A stretch of 64,000 nucleotides of DNA, taken from Methylobacterium isbiliense (GTDB taxonomy: Bacteria; Pseudomonadota; Alphaproteobacteria; Rhizobiales; Beijerinckiaceae). Under the pieces are notes generated by a model. That model worked only from the letters and a program-made list of their open reading frames with translations. It was not told the DNA's origin and did not search any database. Below, one piece after another: positions 9,003 to 18,085 of this stretch. The translations under genes were made by a program, and so were the position numbers. The DNA lies in the NCBI RefSeq assembly GCF_022179325.1, contig NZ_BPQQ01000015.1, positions 1 to 64,000 of the forward strand, in the 5' to 3' direction. Each line of letters opens with the position of its first letter. Position 1 is the first letter of the stretch.

Positions 9003-10079
9003 GAAGACGAACTCCGCCGGGCGCTGGTTCTCCAGCGAGATCTCGGGCGCCATCTCACCCTCGGTCTTGATGCCCTTGAGGGCGTAGACCAGCGGCTTCC
9101 AGGGCTTGCGCACCGAATCCACCACCGAGGACGCCTCGTAGCCCGAATGCACCATGCAGTCGGCGCACTTCTCGTAGTTGCCGGTGCCGTAGGCGTCCCA
9201 GTCGGTGGTCTCCATCAGATCCTTGAAGGTCTTGGCGTAGCCCTCGCCGAGCAGGTAGCACGGCTTCTGCCAGCCGAAGACCGTCCGGGTCGGGTTGCCC
9301 CAGGGCGTGCAATGGTAGCTCTGGTTGCCGGCCAGGAAGTCGAGGAACAGCCCGGACTGCTGGAAGGTCCACTTCTCGCGGCCCTTCTCCTTGCCGAGGC
9401 GGAAGACGCCGCGGAAGAGGTCCTTCGTGGCCTTGCGGTTGAGGAAGTGCTGCTGATCGGGCGCGCGCTCGTAGGCGTAGCCCGGGGAGACGGTGATGCC
9501 GTCGATGCCCATCCGGGTCACGCTGTCGAAGAAGTCGGCGATCTTCGCGGGCTCGGAGTTGTTGAAGAAGGTGCAGTTGATCGTGACCCGGAAGCCGAGA
9601 TCCTTCGCCTTCTTGATCGCCGCCACCGCCTTGTCGTAGACGCCGCGCTGGCACACCGACTTGTCGTGCATCTCCTTGTCGCCATCGAGATGAATCGACC
9701 AAGTGAAGTACGGGCTCGGCTTGTACTGCGAGATCTTCTTCTCGAGCAGCAGCGCATTGGTGCAGACGATGGCGAATTTCTTCTGCGCGATGATGCCCTG
9801 CACGATCTGCGGCAGGTCCTTGTGCAGCAACGGTTCGCCGCCCGCGATGACGACGACGGGGGCGCCGCACTCGCGGACCGACTCCAGTGCTTCGTCGACC
9901 GGCAGGCGCTTGTTGAGGATCTCGTCCGGATAGTCGATCTTGCCGCAGCCGGCGCAGGCCAGATTGCAGCGGAACAGCGGCTCCATCATCATCACGAGGG
10001 GATAACGCTTGCGCCCCGTGAGGTGCTGCTTGAGAATGTAGCCGCCGATCTTCGCGACGTACCGTAGAGGGATGCCCAA
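8925..10079 (-). CDS. hpnH: Adenosylhopane synthase, radical SAM protein HpnH
   Basis: Radical S-adenosylmethionine enzyme (384 residues from the chosen start) that joins 5'-deoxyadenosyl to diploptene, making the C35 adenosylhopane precursor of all extended hopanoids. The cluster motif CNLACAGC gives C38, C42 and C45, followed by GGEPLLH; a C-terminal SPASM-like Cys set (CADC) is present. The start is unusual: TTG at 10079, 8 nt behind a strong AAAGGAG site. The TTG at 10085 is only 2 nt from that site. It lies 90 bp downstream of ispH on the same strand, so the two probably share a transcript. Confidence 0.94.
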   Translation of the reverse strand: MGIPLRYVAKIGGYILKQHLTGRKRYPLVMMMEPLFRCNLACAGCGKIDYPDEILNKRLPVDEALESVRECGAPVVVIAGGEPLLHKDLPQIVQGIIAQKKFAIVCTNALLLEKKISQYKPSPYFTWSIHLDGDKEMHDKSVCQRGVYDKAVAAIKKAKDLGFRVTINCTFFNNSEPAKIADFFDSVTRMGIDGITVSPGYAYERAPDQQHFLNRKATKDLFRGVFRLGKEKGREKWTFQQSGLFLDFLAGNQSYHCTPWGNPTRTVFGWQKPCYLLGEGYAKTFKDLMETTDWDAYGTGNYEKCADCMVHSGYEASSVVDSVRKPWKPLVYALKGIKTEGEMAPEISLENQRPAEFVFSRNVAQKLSEIRNAEAEAKKRATAA

Positions 10080-10169
10080 GATCAAGGCTCCTTTGCTCGC
10101 GTGCAGGAATCCGGTCGGCTCATTAGCGCGAAAAGCGGCGAAATTCCAGCGACCTAGGTTCGAACGAAT

Positions 10170-11162
10170 CTAACTGTTGCCCAAACTCGACGGCAAGGCG
10201 AAGCTAACCCGCTCCTCCACGCCGTCCAGCACCGAGATGGCCAATGGGGTGCGACGCTGCAGCGCAGCAATCACCTCTCGCACCTGCACCTCGGGCGTGG
10301 AGGCCCCGGCCGTCAGGCCGATGGTCCGCGCCGTCCCGAGCGCGATGCCGTCGAGATCCGCCTCCCCCTCGACGAGGTGGCTCGGGCGGCCCGCCTCGGC
10401 GGCGATCTCGCGCAGGCGGTTGCAGTTCGAGGAATTGCGCGCGCCCACGACGAGGATCAGGTCCGCGACCGCCGCGAGCGCCCGCACGGCGACCTGCCGG
10501 TTCTGGGTGGCGTAGCAGATGTCGCGGGTCTCCGGCCCGACCGTGTCGGGGAAGCGCGCCCTGAGCGCCGCGATGAGGCCGCGGGTGTCGTCGACGCTGA
10601 GCGTCGTCTGGGTGACGTAGGCGAGCGGCGTACCGGCGGGCAGGTCGAGGCGGTCGATATCCGCGAGGCTGCCCACGAGGTGGACCGGGCCGTCGACCTG
10701 GCCGAGCGTGCCCTCCACCTCGACGTGGCCGGCATGCCCGATCAGCACCAGCGTGCGCCCCTGCGCCACGTAGGCGCGGGCATGGGCGTGCACCTTGGCG
10801 ACGAGCGGACAGGTGGCGTCGACGATCGGCAGCCCGCGCGCCCGCGCCTGCGCCTCCACGCGGCGCGGCACACCGTGGGCCGAGAAGATGGTCAGCGCGC
10901 CGTCCGGAACGGCCTCAAGGGTCTCGACGAAGTGCGCGCCCCTGGCCTTCAGGTCGGCCACGACGCGCCCGTTATGCACGATCTCGTGGCGCACGTAGAC
11001 CGGCCTCCCGCCCGCGCTCTCCGCCTGGGCGAGCGCCTGCTCGACGGTCTCGATCGCCCGGACCACCCCGGCGCAGAAGCCCCGCGGCTGGGCCAGCACG
11101 AGCCTGACGGCATTCTGTTCGGGGTCCCCCACCACCGTCGATCCCCGCGCGTCGTTCCCCAT
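10170..11162 (-). CDS. ispH: 4-hydroxy-3-methylbut-2-enyl diphosphate reductase IspH
   Basis: Last enzyme of the MEP pathway; reduces HMBPP to IPP and DMAPP with a [4Fe-4S] cluster. The protein of 330 residues has the three cluster cysteines expected of the family (C30 in PRGFCAGV, C118 in DATCPLV, C247 in SSNCNRL) and the conserved histidines in EIVHN and SAHGV. The ATG at 11162 (MGNDARG) gives the usual length; the open frame extends further upstream without conservation. It is divergent from hpnN across a 443-bp region and is followed by hpnH on the same strand, pairing isoprenoid supply with hopanoid side-chain synthesis. Confidence 0.95.
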   Translation of the reverse strand: MGNDARGSTVVGDPEQNAVRLVLAQPRGFCAGVVRAIETVEQALAQAESAGGRPVYVRHEIVHNGRVVADLKARGAHFVETLEAVPDGALTIFSAHGVPRRVEAQARARGLPIVDATCPLVAKVHAHARAYVAQGRTLVLIGHAGHVEVEGTLGQVDGPVHLVGSLADIDRLDLPAGTPLAYVTQTTLSVDDTRGLIAALRARFPDTVGPETRDICYATQNRQVAVRALAAVADLILVVGARNSSNCNRLREIAAEAGRPSHLVEGEADLDGIALGTARTIGLTAGASTPEVQVREVIAALQRRTPLAISVLDGVEERVSFALPSSLGNS

Positions 11163-11605
11163 GCGGCGCGGCGGACGCCGCGCGAGGCGGCTCGGGCCGC
11201 CCGAACCGGCCGATGTCGCCCCGCTCCGTCCCGGCGGGCCGGCCGGAGGGCGCCATCCGAGTGTCTTATGACGGTGTTCGCGCGCGAGTAAAAGCGACGC
11301 TTGGCGAGGCCGGTGCGCACCGGCACCCGCGCCCGATCCCGGCGCCGTCCGGAACCGTTCCGAGTCAATGCGTTGCAATCCCCCCTTCGGACCACTACTT
11401 AGCGCGCCAGTGTTCCGGACCGACGCGCGGGCAGGCTCTCGGGCCACGCTCTTGGGCCAAGCCCTCGGGCACCCGCCCCGGCATCATTCCGCAGAGCGGT
11501 CCTGCGGGCGACGGTGATGCGGAATCAACGAGATCCCGGCAGGAAGGCAGGGCACCGCCCGCGTCTTCCCGCTCAGGCAGGCTGAGCAAAGGCAGGCTTC
11601 GCATC
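11163..11605. promoter_or_regulatory. Divergent ispH/hpnN intergenic region with two palindromes
   Basis: No gene is evident in these 443 bp. Two perfect palindromes stand out: GCCGGTGCGCACCGGC at 11309-11324 and CGGAACCGTTCCG at 11350-11362. Their position between divergent genes fits operator sites, but no known regulator can be named and GC-rich DNA yields such palindromes by chance. No convincing -35/-10 pair was assigned. Confidence 0.35.
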
Positions 11606-14254
11606 GTGATCGAACGGCTCGTCGCGCTTTCCGTCCGCCAGCGCTGGCTCGTCCTCGCGACGGCGCTGGCGCTCACCCTCGCCAGCGCGCTGACGGCGGC
11701 GCATCTGTTCCGCATCAACACCGATGTGGAGCGGCTGATCGCCCCGGATGTCGGCTGGCGCCAGGACGAGATCCAGTTCGAGAAGGCCTTCCCCCAGCGC
11801 AGCAACCTGCTGGTGGCGGTGATCGATGCCCGCACGCCCGAGCAGGCCGACGAGGCCGCCGGCCGGCTCGCCGAGGCGCTCTCCAAGCACAAGGACCGAA
11901 TCACGACCGTCTACCGGCCGGACGGCGGCCCGTTCTACGACAAGAACGGGCTCCTGCTGATGCCGCAGAAGGAGCTGGAGCAGACCACCGAACGGCTGAT
12001 CCAGCAGCAGGGCCTGCTCGGGCCGCTCGCCGCCGACCCGTCGCTGCGCGGCATCATGCAGGCGCTCGGCATGGGCGCCCAGGGCGTGAAGGGCGGGCAG
12101 GCCAAGATCGAGGACCTCACCGGGCCGATCGGCCAGTTCAAGGACACCTTCGACAAGGTGCTGAAGGGCGAGCCGGCGCGGCTCTCCTGGCAGCTCCTGC
12201 TCTCGGGGGGCAAGGCCGAGACGAGCGACCTGCGCCGCTTCGTCATCACCCAGCCGGTGCTCGACTTCGACGAGTTGCAGCCGGGCGCCAAGGCGACCCA
12301 GCTGATCCGCGACCTCGCCCGCGACCTGAAGCTGACGCCGGAGAACGGGGTGCGGCTGCGCCTCACCGGGCAGGTGGCGGTCGCCGACGACGAGTTCGCC
12401 ACGCTCTCGGACGACGCGCTCCTCAACAATGCGGTCACGGTCGGGGCGATCGTGCTGTTCCTGTGGCTGGCGCTGCGCTCGGCGAGCCTCGTGATCGCCG
12501 TGATGATCACGACCTTCGCGGGGCTGATCGTCACCGCGGCGCTCGGTCTCCTGATGGTGCGGGAGCTGAACCCGATCTCGGTCGCCTTCGCGGCCCTGTT
12601 CGTGGGGCTCGGCATCGATTTCGGCATCCAGTTCGCGGTGCGCTACCGGGCCGACCGCTTCACGCAGCCCGACCTCGGCAAGGCGATCCGCTCGGCCGCC
12701 CACGGGGTGGGCTGGTCGCTGACGCTCGCGGCGGTGTCGCTGCTCGCCGGCTTCTTCTCGTTCCTGCCCACCGACTTCCGCGGCGTGTCCGAACTCGGGC
12801 TGATCGCCGGCGTCGGCATGATTGTGGCCTTCCTGTTCTCGCTCACGCTTCTGCCCGCGCTCATCGCCGTGATGAAGCCGCCGGGGGAGAAGGAGGAGGT
12901 CGGCACCGCCGCGCTGGCCAAGGTCGACCACTGGATCATCCACAACCGCAAGCTCGTGCTGGTGCTCACCGGCCTCATCACGGTCGCAGGGCTCCCGCTC
13001 CTCTACTACCTGCCCTTCGACTCGAACCCGATGCACCTGCGCAGCCCGAAGGTGGAATCGGTCGCGACCTATCTCGACCTCGCCAAGGACCCGCAGACGA
13101 GCCCCAACACCATCGACGTGCTGGTGCCCAACCGCGACGCCGTGGCGCCGATGGCCGAGAAGCTGCGCGAGCTGCCCATCGTCGCCCGGGTCATCGACAT
13201 CAACACCTTCGTGCCGCCCGACCAAGACCAGAAGCTCGCGACGATCGAGGATGCGGCCGGCGTGCTCGGCTCGGTCCTGAACCCGCCGCGGGTGGCGCCG
13301 CCTCCGAGCGACCGCGAGGTGGTGGCGGCGATGAAGTCGGCCTCCGGCGCGCTGCGCGGCATCGCCGGCACCGGCGAGACCGCGCCCCAGAAGGAGCTCC
13401 TGGCCTTCACCGACACCCTCGACCGCCTCGCCGCGGCCGAGCCGCCGGTGCGCGCGGCCGCCGCGGCCGCCGTGGTGCCGGACCTCAAGGGCCTGCTCGC
13501 GCGCCTGCGCAGCCTGCTCTCGCCGGAGCGGATCACCATCGAGACCCTGCCCGCGGCCCTGCGCTCCGAGTGGATCGCCAAGGACGGGCGCGCCCGGCTC
13601 GAAGTGCAGCCGAAAGGCGATTCGAACGACAACACCGTGCTGCGCCGCTTCGCCAAGCAGGTGCTCAGCGTGGCGCCCCACGCCACCGGCGCGCCGATCG
13701 CCACCACGCGGTCGAGCCGCACCATCCTGGGCGCCTTCGTGGAGGCGGCTTTGCTCGCCCTCGCGTCGATCTTCGTGATTCTGTCGGTGGCCCTGCGCCG
13801 GCCCTGGGACGTCGCGATGGCGCTCGGGCCGCTGGTGCTCGCCACCCTGTGGACGCTGGAGGCGCTCTACCTCATCGGCATGCCGCTCAACTTCGCCAAC
13901 ATCATCGCGATGCCCCTGATGCTGGCGGTCGGCGTGGCGTTCCACATCTACTACGTGATCGCGTGGCGGGCCGGCGTCGCCGACATGCTGGCCTCCAGCC
14001 TGACGCGGGCGATCTTCTTCTCCGCGCTCACCACCGGCACCGCCTTCGGCTCGCTCGTGCTGTCGAGCCATCCGGGCACCGCCAGCATGGGCAAGCTCCT
14101 GGCCCTGTCGCTGTTCTTCACCCTGGTGGCCGCCTTCTTCATCGTCCCGGCCTTCCTCGGCCCGCCGCCGAAGGCCAAGGAGAAGGAGGCGCCCGCCCGG
14201 GCGCCGGCCCCGCGGCGCGAGCCCGAAGAGGCGGTGGCCCGGCGCTTCGTGTAG
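11606..14254 (+). CDS. hpnN: Hopanoid transporter HpnN (RND/MMPL superfamily)
   Basis: RND-type inner-membrane protein of 882 residues. HpnN carries hopanoids toward the outer membrane in related bacteria. The N-terminal helix (LVLATALALTLASALTAA, about 16-33) is followed by a long periplasmic domain (about 35-265), a first block of five membrane helices (about 275-430, with FVGLGIDFGIQFAVRYRADR), a second periplasmic domain and a second helical block (about 710-860, with AVGVAFHIYYVIAWR). The start is a GTG (VIERLVALS); upstream in-frame sequence is not conserved-looking. The C-terminal tail is basic and cytoplasmic. A 108-bp repeat lies 62 bp beyond the stop. Confidence 0.92.
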   Translation: MIERLVALSVRQRWLVLATALALTLASALTAAHLFRINTDVERLIAPDVGWRQDEIQFEKAFPQRSNLLVAVIDARTPEQADEAAGRLAEALSKHKDRITTVYRPDGGPFYDKNGLLLMPQKELEQTTERLIQQQGLLGPLAADPSLRGIMQALGMGAQGVKGGQAKIEDLTGPIGQFKDTFDKVLKGEPARLSWQLLLSGGKAETSDLRRFVITQPVLDFDELQPGAKATQLIRDLARDLKLTPENGVRLRLTGQVAVADDEFATLSDDALLNNAVTVGAIVLFLWLALRSASLVIAVMITTFAGLIVTAALGLLMVRELNPISVAFAALFVGLGIDFGIQFAVRYRADRFTQPDLGKAIRSAAHGVGWSLTLAAVSLLAGFFSFLPTDFRGVSELGLIAGVGMIVAFLFSLTLLPALIAVMKPPGEKEEVGTAALAKVDHWIIHNRKLVLVLTGLITVAGLPLLYYLPFDSNPMHLRSPKVESVATYLDLAKDPQTSPNTIDVLVPNRDAVAPMAEKLRELPIVARVIDINTFVPPDQDQKLATIEDAAGVLGSVLNPPRVAPPPSDREVVAAMKSASGALRGIAGTGETAPQKELLAFTDTLDRLAAAEPPVRAAAAAAVVPDLKGLLARLRSLLSPERITIETLPAALRSEWIAKDGRARLEVQPKGDSNDNTVLRRFAKQVLSVAPHATGAPIATTRSSRTILGAFVEAALLALASIFVILSVALRRPWDVAMALGPLVLATLWTLEALYLIGMPLNFANIIAMPLMLAVGVAFHIYYVIAWRAGVADMLASSLTRAIFFSALTTGTAFGSLVLSSHPGTASMGKLLALSLFFTLVAAFFIVPAFLGPPPKAKEKEAPARAPAPRREPEEAVARRFV

Positions 14255-14316
14255 CGCCCGGCCACCGGCCCGCCGACGGCGCCTCTGCCGGGCTCCTCGC
14301 CCGCCCCGGAAGGGGG

Positions 14317-14424
14317 CCTAAGCAGACTTGCGTTGGCAAGCCAACGCTTCGTCCGCTTAGGTTCTTGTTTCGTCGCAGATTTTGATCGCAAAGCCGGCGA
14401 CCACTTTTGCGAAATCTGCTTAGC
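14317..14424. repeat. 108-bp inverted-repeat element, copy 1
   Basis: First of two copies, about 94% identical to 51373-51480 (six differences by eye). Its ends are inverted: CCTAAGCAGA at the left and TCTGCTTAGC at the right. Inside are two hairpins: one of about 45 nt centred on GCGTTGGC-AA-GCCAACGC and closed by CCTAAGC/GCTTAGG, and one formed by GCAGATTT..CGCAAA with TTTGCGAAATCTGC. It sits between the convergent 3' ends of hpnN and hpnK and provides the hpnK stop codon. It could be a MITE or a REP-like bidirectional terminator. Confidence 0.85.
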
Positions 14425-15274
14425 CCGAAAAATCCGAGAACCCGCCGAGCGCCGCGCCCGACTCCCGCAGCGCCGCCCGGCTCTCGGGGGCGACGAGGGC
14501 CGCGAGTTCCTCCGCGTAGGCGTAGCCGGGCGCCTCGCCCGGGAAGCCGCCTGCGGTCGCCGGGTGGGTGTAGAGTTCGGTCAGCCCGTCCGGCAGGTGC
14601 CGCAGCAGGGCCTGGACCCGGGCCGGGCTCATCCGTCCCGACCACGCGAGGCCGAGCACGCCGTCGGGTGTGGAGAGCCCGGCCCGGCGCGCCCGCAGCC
14701 GTAGCAGCGCCGCCCAGGGTGCGGTGTCGAGGGCGAGGCCGAGCGGCGGCCCGGGCTCCGCCCGCCGCAGCACGGCCCGGTCCTCGCGCGGCACGCGCAG
14801 GGACCGCATCCCGTAGTCCCGGCCGATGGCCAGCACCAGCCCGGCGATCACCGGATGGACGTGGAAGTGCTTGTGCGCGTTGACGTGGTCGAGGGGCAGC
14901 CCCGTCGCCCGGTAGGCCTCGAACTGCGCCCGGATCTCGGCGGCGAGCTGGCGCCGGGCGGCGGGCTTCAGGGCGAGGTCGAGGCCGAGCCGGCCCATGT
15001 CGCGCCGCAGCAGCCCGTCCCGGTCCACGAGGTCGGGCAGGTCGGCGGGCGCGAGGCACGGCCACGCCTCGACCATGACGAGGTGGAGCCCCACCCGCAG
15101 CGAGGGCATGCGGCGCGCCCGCGCCACCGCGTCGGCCGCGGCGGGGGCTGCCACCATCAGGCTCGCGGCCGAGAGGATGCCGTGACGGTGCGCCTGCTCC
15201 ACCGCCTCGTTGACCTGTCGGCTGAGGCCGAAATCGTCCGAGGTGACGACGAGGCGCTTGGCGGCTGGGGTCAT
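14420..15274 (-). CDS. hpnK: Hopanoid N-acetylglucosamine deacetylase HpnK (YdjC family)
   Basis: YdjC-like carbohydrate deacetylase of 284 residues. HpnK removes the acetyl group from the GlcNAc unit that HpnI adds to bacteriohopanetetrol, exposing a free amine. Metal-site landmarks are TSDDFGLS (about residues 10-17) and the histidine-rich HVNAHKHFHVHP near 130. The start ATG at 15274 directly follows the signature MTPAAKRLVVTSDDFG. The TAA stop lies within the end of the 108-bp repeat, so the last codons (FSDFSG) abut mobile-type sequence. It is the last gene of the leftward hpnL-M-I-J-K operon, 77 bp after hpnJ. Confidence 0.9.
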   Translation of the reverse strand: MTPAAKRLVVTSDDFGLSRQVNEAVEQAHRHGILSAASLMVAAPAAADAVARARRMPSLRVGLHLVMVEAWPCLAPADLPDLVDRDGLLRRDMGRLGLDLALKPAARRQLAAEIRAQFEAYRATGLPLDHVNAHKHFHVHPVIAGLVLAIGRDYGMRSLRVPREDRAVLRRAEPGPPLGLALDTAPWAALLRLRARRAGLSTPDGVLGLAWSGRMSPARVQALLRHLPDGLTELYTHPATAGGFPGEAPGYAYAEELAALVAPESRAALRESGAALGGFSDFSG

Positions 15275-15301
15275 CGCGTGAGTGCGGTCGCCGCGACGGA
15301 A

Positions 15302-15325
15302 CCCCTCTCCCATCCGGGAGAGGGG
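15302..15325. repeat. Perfect 10-bp hairpin between hpnJ and hpnK
   Basis: CCCCTCTCCC and GGGAGAGGGG are separated by ATCC, a compact 24-nt palindrome in the 77-bp gap between hpnJ and hpnK. There is no T-run, so it is more likely an mRNA-processing or stabilising element or a REP-type unit than a terminator. It could reduce hpnK expression relative to hpnJ. Confidence 0.5.
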
Positions 15326-15351
15326 CGCCCGCGCTGTCCGTTGCAGGCCGC

Positions 15352-16785
15352 TCAGGCGGCCTTGGCGCCGGCCTGACGGTCCTTCAGGAAGTGCCAGAAC
15401 TCCACGCCCTCGCGCAGGCGGCGCTTCATCATCTCGGGCGAGCGCACCATCTCGCCGACGATCGAGGCGATCTTCGGCGCGCGGAAGTAGAACTTCTTGT
15501 AGAACTCTTCCACCGAGTTGAAGATCTCGGTGTGCGACAGGTGCGGGTAGTGCAGCGGCGCGATCTGCACCCCGTTCTCGTCGACGAGTTCGGCGTTCGC
15601 CGCGTCGAGCCAGCCGTTCTCGACCGCCTGCTTGTACAGGAAGGTGCCCGGATAGGGCGCCGCGAGCGAGACCTGGATGGTGTGCGGGTTGATCCGGGTC
15701 GCGAACTTGATCGTCTCCTGGATGGTCTCCTTCGACTCGCCCGGCAGGCCGAGGATGAAGGTGCCGTGGATGGCGATGCCGAGCTCGTGGCAGTCCTTGG
15801 TGAACTTCTCCGCCACCTCGACCCGCATGCCCTTCTTGATGTTGTGCAGGATCTGCTGGTTGCCCGACTCGTAGCCGACCAGCAGCAGGCGCAGGCCGTT
15901 GTCGCGCAGCACCTTCAGGGTCTCGCGCGGCACGTTGGCCTTGGCGTTGCACGACCACGTCACGCCGAGCTTGCCGAGTTCGCGGGCGATCTCCTCGGCG
16001 CGGGGCAGGTTGTCCGTGAAGGTGTCGTCGTCGAAGAAGAACTCCTTCGTCTGCGGGAACGCCTTCAGGCAGTACTTGATCTCCTCGATCACGTGCCCGA
16101 CCGAGCGCGTGCGGTAGGTGTGCCCGCCCACCGTCTGCGGCCAGAGGCAGAAGGTGCAGCGCGACTTGCAGCCCCGGCCCGAATAGAACGAGATGTAGGG
16201 GTGCTTGAGGTAGCCGATGAAGTACTTCTCCATCTCGAGGTCGCGCTTGTAGACGCTCGTGACGAAGGGCAGCTGGTCCATGTCCATCATCACCGGCCGG
16301 TCCTCGTTGTGCACGATGACGCCCGACGCGTTGCGGTAGGACAGGCCCTTGATCTGAGAGAGGTCGCGCCCGTCCGCGACCTCCTTGCAGGTGAAGTCGA
16401 ACTCGTTGCGGGCCACGAAGTCGATGGCCGGGGCCTTGTCGAGGGAGCCCTGCGCGTCCACCGCCACCTTGGCGCCGATGAGGCCGGCCTTGAGGTTGGG
16501 GTTGGCGGCCTTCAGCGCCTCCACGGTCGCCACGTCCTGCCTGAAGGACGGCACCGAGGTGTGCAGCACCACGAGGTCGAAATCCTTCGCCTGGGCGGCG
16601 ACATCGGCGAGCTTCAGGTTGTGGGGCGGCGCGTCGATGAGCTTGGAGTTCTCGACCAGCGCGGCCGGCTGCGCGAGCCAGGTCGGATACCAGAACGACT
16701 TGATCTCGCGCTTGGCCTGGTAGCGCGAGCCCGCGCCGCCGTCGAAGCCGTCGAAGGTGGGAGCCTGGAGGAAGAGGGTCCGCAT
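15352..16785 (-). CDS. hpnJ: Radical SAM protein HpnJ (BHT cyclitol ether synthesis)
   Basis: B12-binding-domain-type radical SAM protein of 477 residues. HpnJ is needed to convert the glucosamine head group of bacteriohopanetetrol into the cyclitol ether, a proposed ring contraction. The N-terminal cobalamin-like domain spans about 1-190, and the cluster motif CKSRCTFC places cysteines at 206, 210 and 213. Further landmarks are EFFFDDDTFT and HGTFILGLPGE. The ATG start at 16785 (MRTLFLQAPTFDGFDGG) is typical of the family. It lies between hpnI (43 bp upstream) and hpnK. Confidence 0.94.
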   Translation of the reverse strand: MRTLFLQAPTFDGFDGGAGSRYQAKREIKSFWYPTWLAQPAALVENSKLIDAPPHNLKLADVAAQAKDFDLVVLHTSVPSFRQDVATVEALKAANPNLKAGLIGAKVAVDAQGSLDKAPAIDFVARNEFDFTCKEVADGRDLSQIKGLSYRNASGVIVHNEDRPVMMDMDQLPFVTSVYKRDLEMEKYFIGYLKHPYISFYSGRGCKSRCTFCLWPQTVGGHTYRTRSVGHVIEEIKYCLKAFPQTKEFFFDDDTFTDNLPRAEEIARELGKLGVTWSCNAKANVPRETLKVLRDNGLRLLLVGYESGNQQILHNIKKGMRVEVAEKFTKDCHELGIAIHGTFILGLPGESKETIQETIKFATRINPHTIQVSLAAPYPGTFLYKQAVENGWLDAANAELVDENGVQIAPLHYPHLSHTEIFNSVEEFYKKFYFRAPKIASIVGEMVRSPEMMKRRLREGVEFWHFLKDRQAGAKAA

Positions 16786-16828
16786 CGGGTTCGTCTCTCG
16801 AAGATGGGGCCGCGGGAGCGCGGCGAGG

Positions 16829-18019
16829 TCAGGCCGTGGGAGCGCCGGATTCCCGCGCGAGGCCCGGCTCCGGAATGAGCGTGCCGTCAGCTACGACGCG
16901 ATAATCGTGACCTTTCCAAGTCACGGCCCCGGAGACGAAGCACCAGACGAAGCCGGCGAAGGACAGCATGTCGCGAATCGGCAACAGCCAGTAGGCGTGC
17001 GGGAGGAGGCCGAAGGCCCGCTCGACGCGCCAGCACAGGATGATCCGGCAGGCGAGCGCCAGGGCGGCCACCATCATCCCCTGCGGGCTCGAATCGGGCA
17101 CGAGCGCGCCGATCAGCGCCAGCGGGAAGGCGTGGGTGACCAGGGTGCCGGCGTAGCCCGCCGGGTCGAGGTTGCGGATGGTGCGGTTCCAGCGCGTCTC
17201 GTGCCGCCACAGCTCGGCGAGCGAGGTGTCGACGCAGGTATGCCCGATGGTGAAGTTCGGGATGGCGATGCGCCCGCCCTGCCCCGCCCGCACCAGCGCC
17301 GCGCCGAGCGCGTAATCGTCCGCGAGGTCGTCCCGCACCGCCTCGAAGCCGCCGATCGCCCGCAGGGCTTCGGTGCGGAACGCGATGGTCGAGCCGAAGC
17401 AGGGCTCGGCGAGGCCGAGCGCCGTGCCGATCAGCACGTTGGGCAGGAACTGCGTGTCGATGGCGAGGCCCGAGAGCTGCGCCCAGGCGGTCCTGGAGGC
17501 CGGCACCCCGTGATACAGGCAGGTGACGGCCGCGATGCCGGGCTGGCCGAGTTCGGCCACCAGCCGCTCCAGGTAGTCGGGGGCGACCACCATGTCGCTG
17601 TCGGCCAGCACCACGATCTCGTTGTCGATCAGGCCCGCCATGTTGATGAGGTTCGAGACCTTGCGGTTCGCGCCGTGCTGGCGGGCATCCACCACGAGGT
17701 CGATGCGCAGCCGGGGGTGCTCCGCCCGCAGGCGCTCGACCACGGCGATCGCCGGGTCGGCGGCGGTCTGGACGCCGAAGAGCACCTGGACCGGGCCGGC
17801 ATAATCCTGGCGGCAGAAGGTGGTGAGGTTCTCGTAGAGGTTCGGCTCCGCCCCGCAGAGCGGCTTCATCAGGGTCACGGACGGCCGGGGCGCGCCCGGC
17901 GCCGGCACGGGGCCGGGACGGCGCGCGAGGCGCCCGGCGAGCCACGCGGCGGCGAGCGCGTAGAGGCAGCCCGCGACCGCGAGGCTGAGGAACAGGGTCG
18001 AGATCCAGAAGGATTCCAT
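16829..18019 (-). CDS. hpnI: Hopanoid glucosaminyl transferase HpnI
   Basis: Membrane-bound family 2 glycosyltransferase, 396 residues, that puts N-acetylglucosamine on bacteriohopanetetrol. An N-terminal membrane helix (about 8-28) is followed by the GT-A core, with metal-binding DSD at residues 140-142, the acceptor/catalytic aspartates in RDDLADDYALG (about 229-239) and RWNRTIR near residue 276, equivalent to the QxxRW motif of ceramide-type transferases. Two or three C-terminal helices follow (about 295-370). It starts 66 bp after hpnM and precedes hpnJ and hpnK, in the order in which the products act. Confidence 0.93.
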   Translation of the reverse strand: MESFWISTLFLSLAVAGCLYALAAAWLAGRLARRPGPVPAPGAPRPSVTLMKPLCGAEPNLYENLTTFCRQDYAGPVQVLFGVQTAADPAIAVVERLRAEHPRLRIDLVVDARQHGANRKVSNLINMAGLIDNEIVVLADSDMVVAPDYLERLVAELGQPGIAAVTCLYHGVPASRTAWAQLSGLAIDTQFLPNVLIGTALGLAEPCFGSTIAFRTEALRAIGGFEAVRDDLADDYALGAALVRAGQGGRIAIPNFTIGHTCVDTSLAELWRHETRWNRTIRNLDPAGYAGTLVTHAFPLALIGALVPDSSPQGMMVAALALACRIILCWRVERAFGLLPHAYWLLPIRDMLSFAGFVWCFVSGAVTWKGHDYRVVADGTLIPEPGLARESGAPTA

Positions 18020-18085
18020 GGGTGTTCCGAGGGCGTGCCGGCCCGCAGGGGCGGCGGGAGAGAGGGCGGGAGACGCCAGAGCCCG

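Noticed and set aside
11573-14071. An 832-codon reverse-strand frame opposite hpnN
   Set aside because: His/Arg/Glu-rich translation with no recognisable domain; hpnN is certain on the forward strand.
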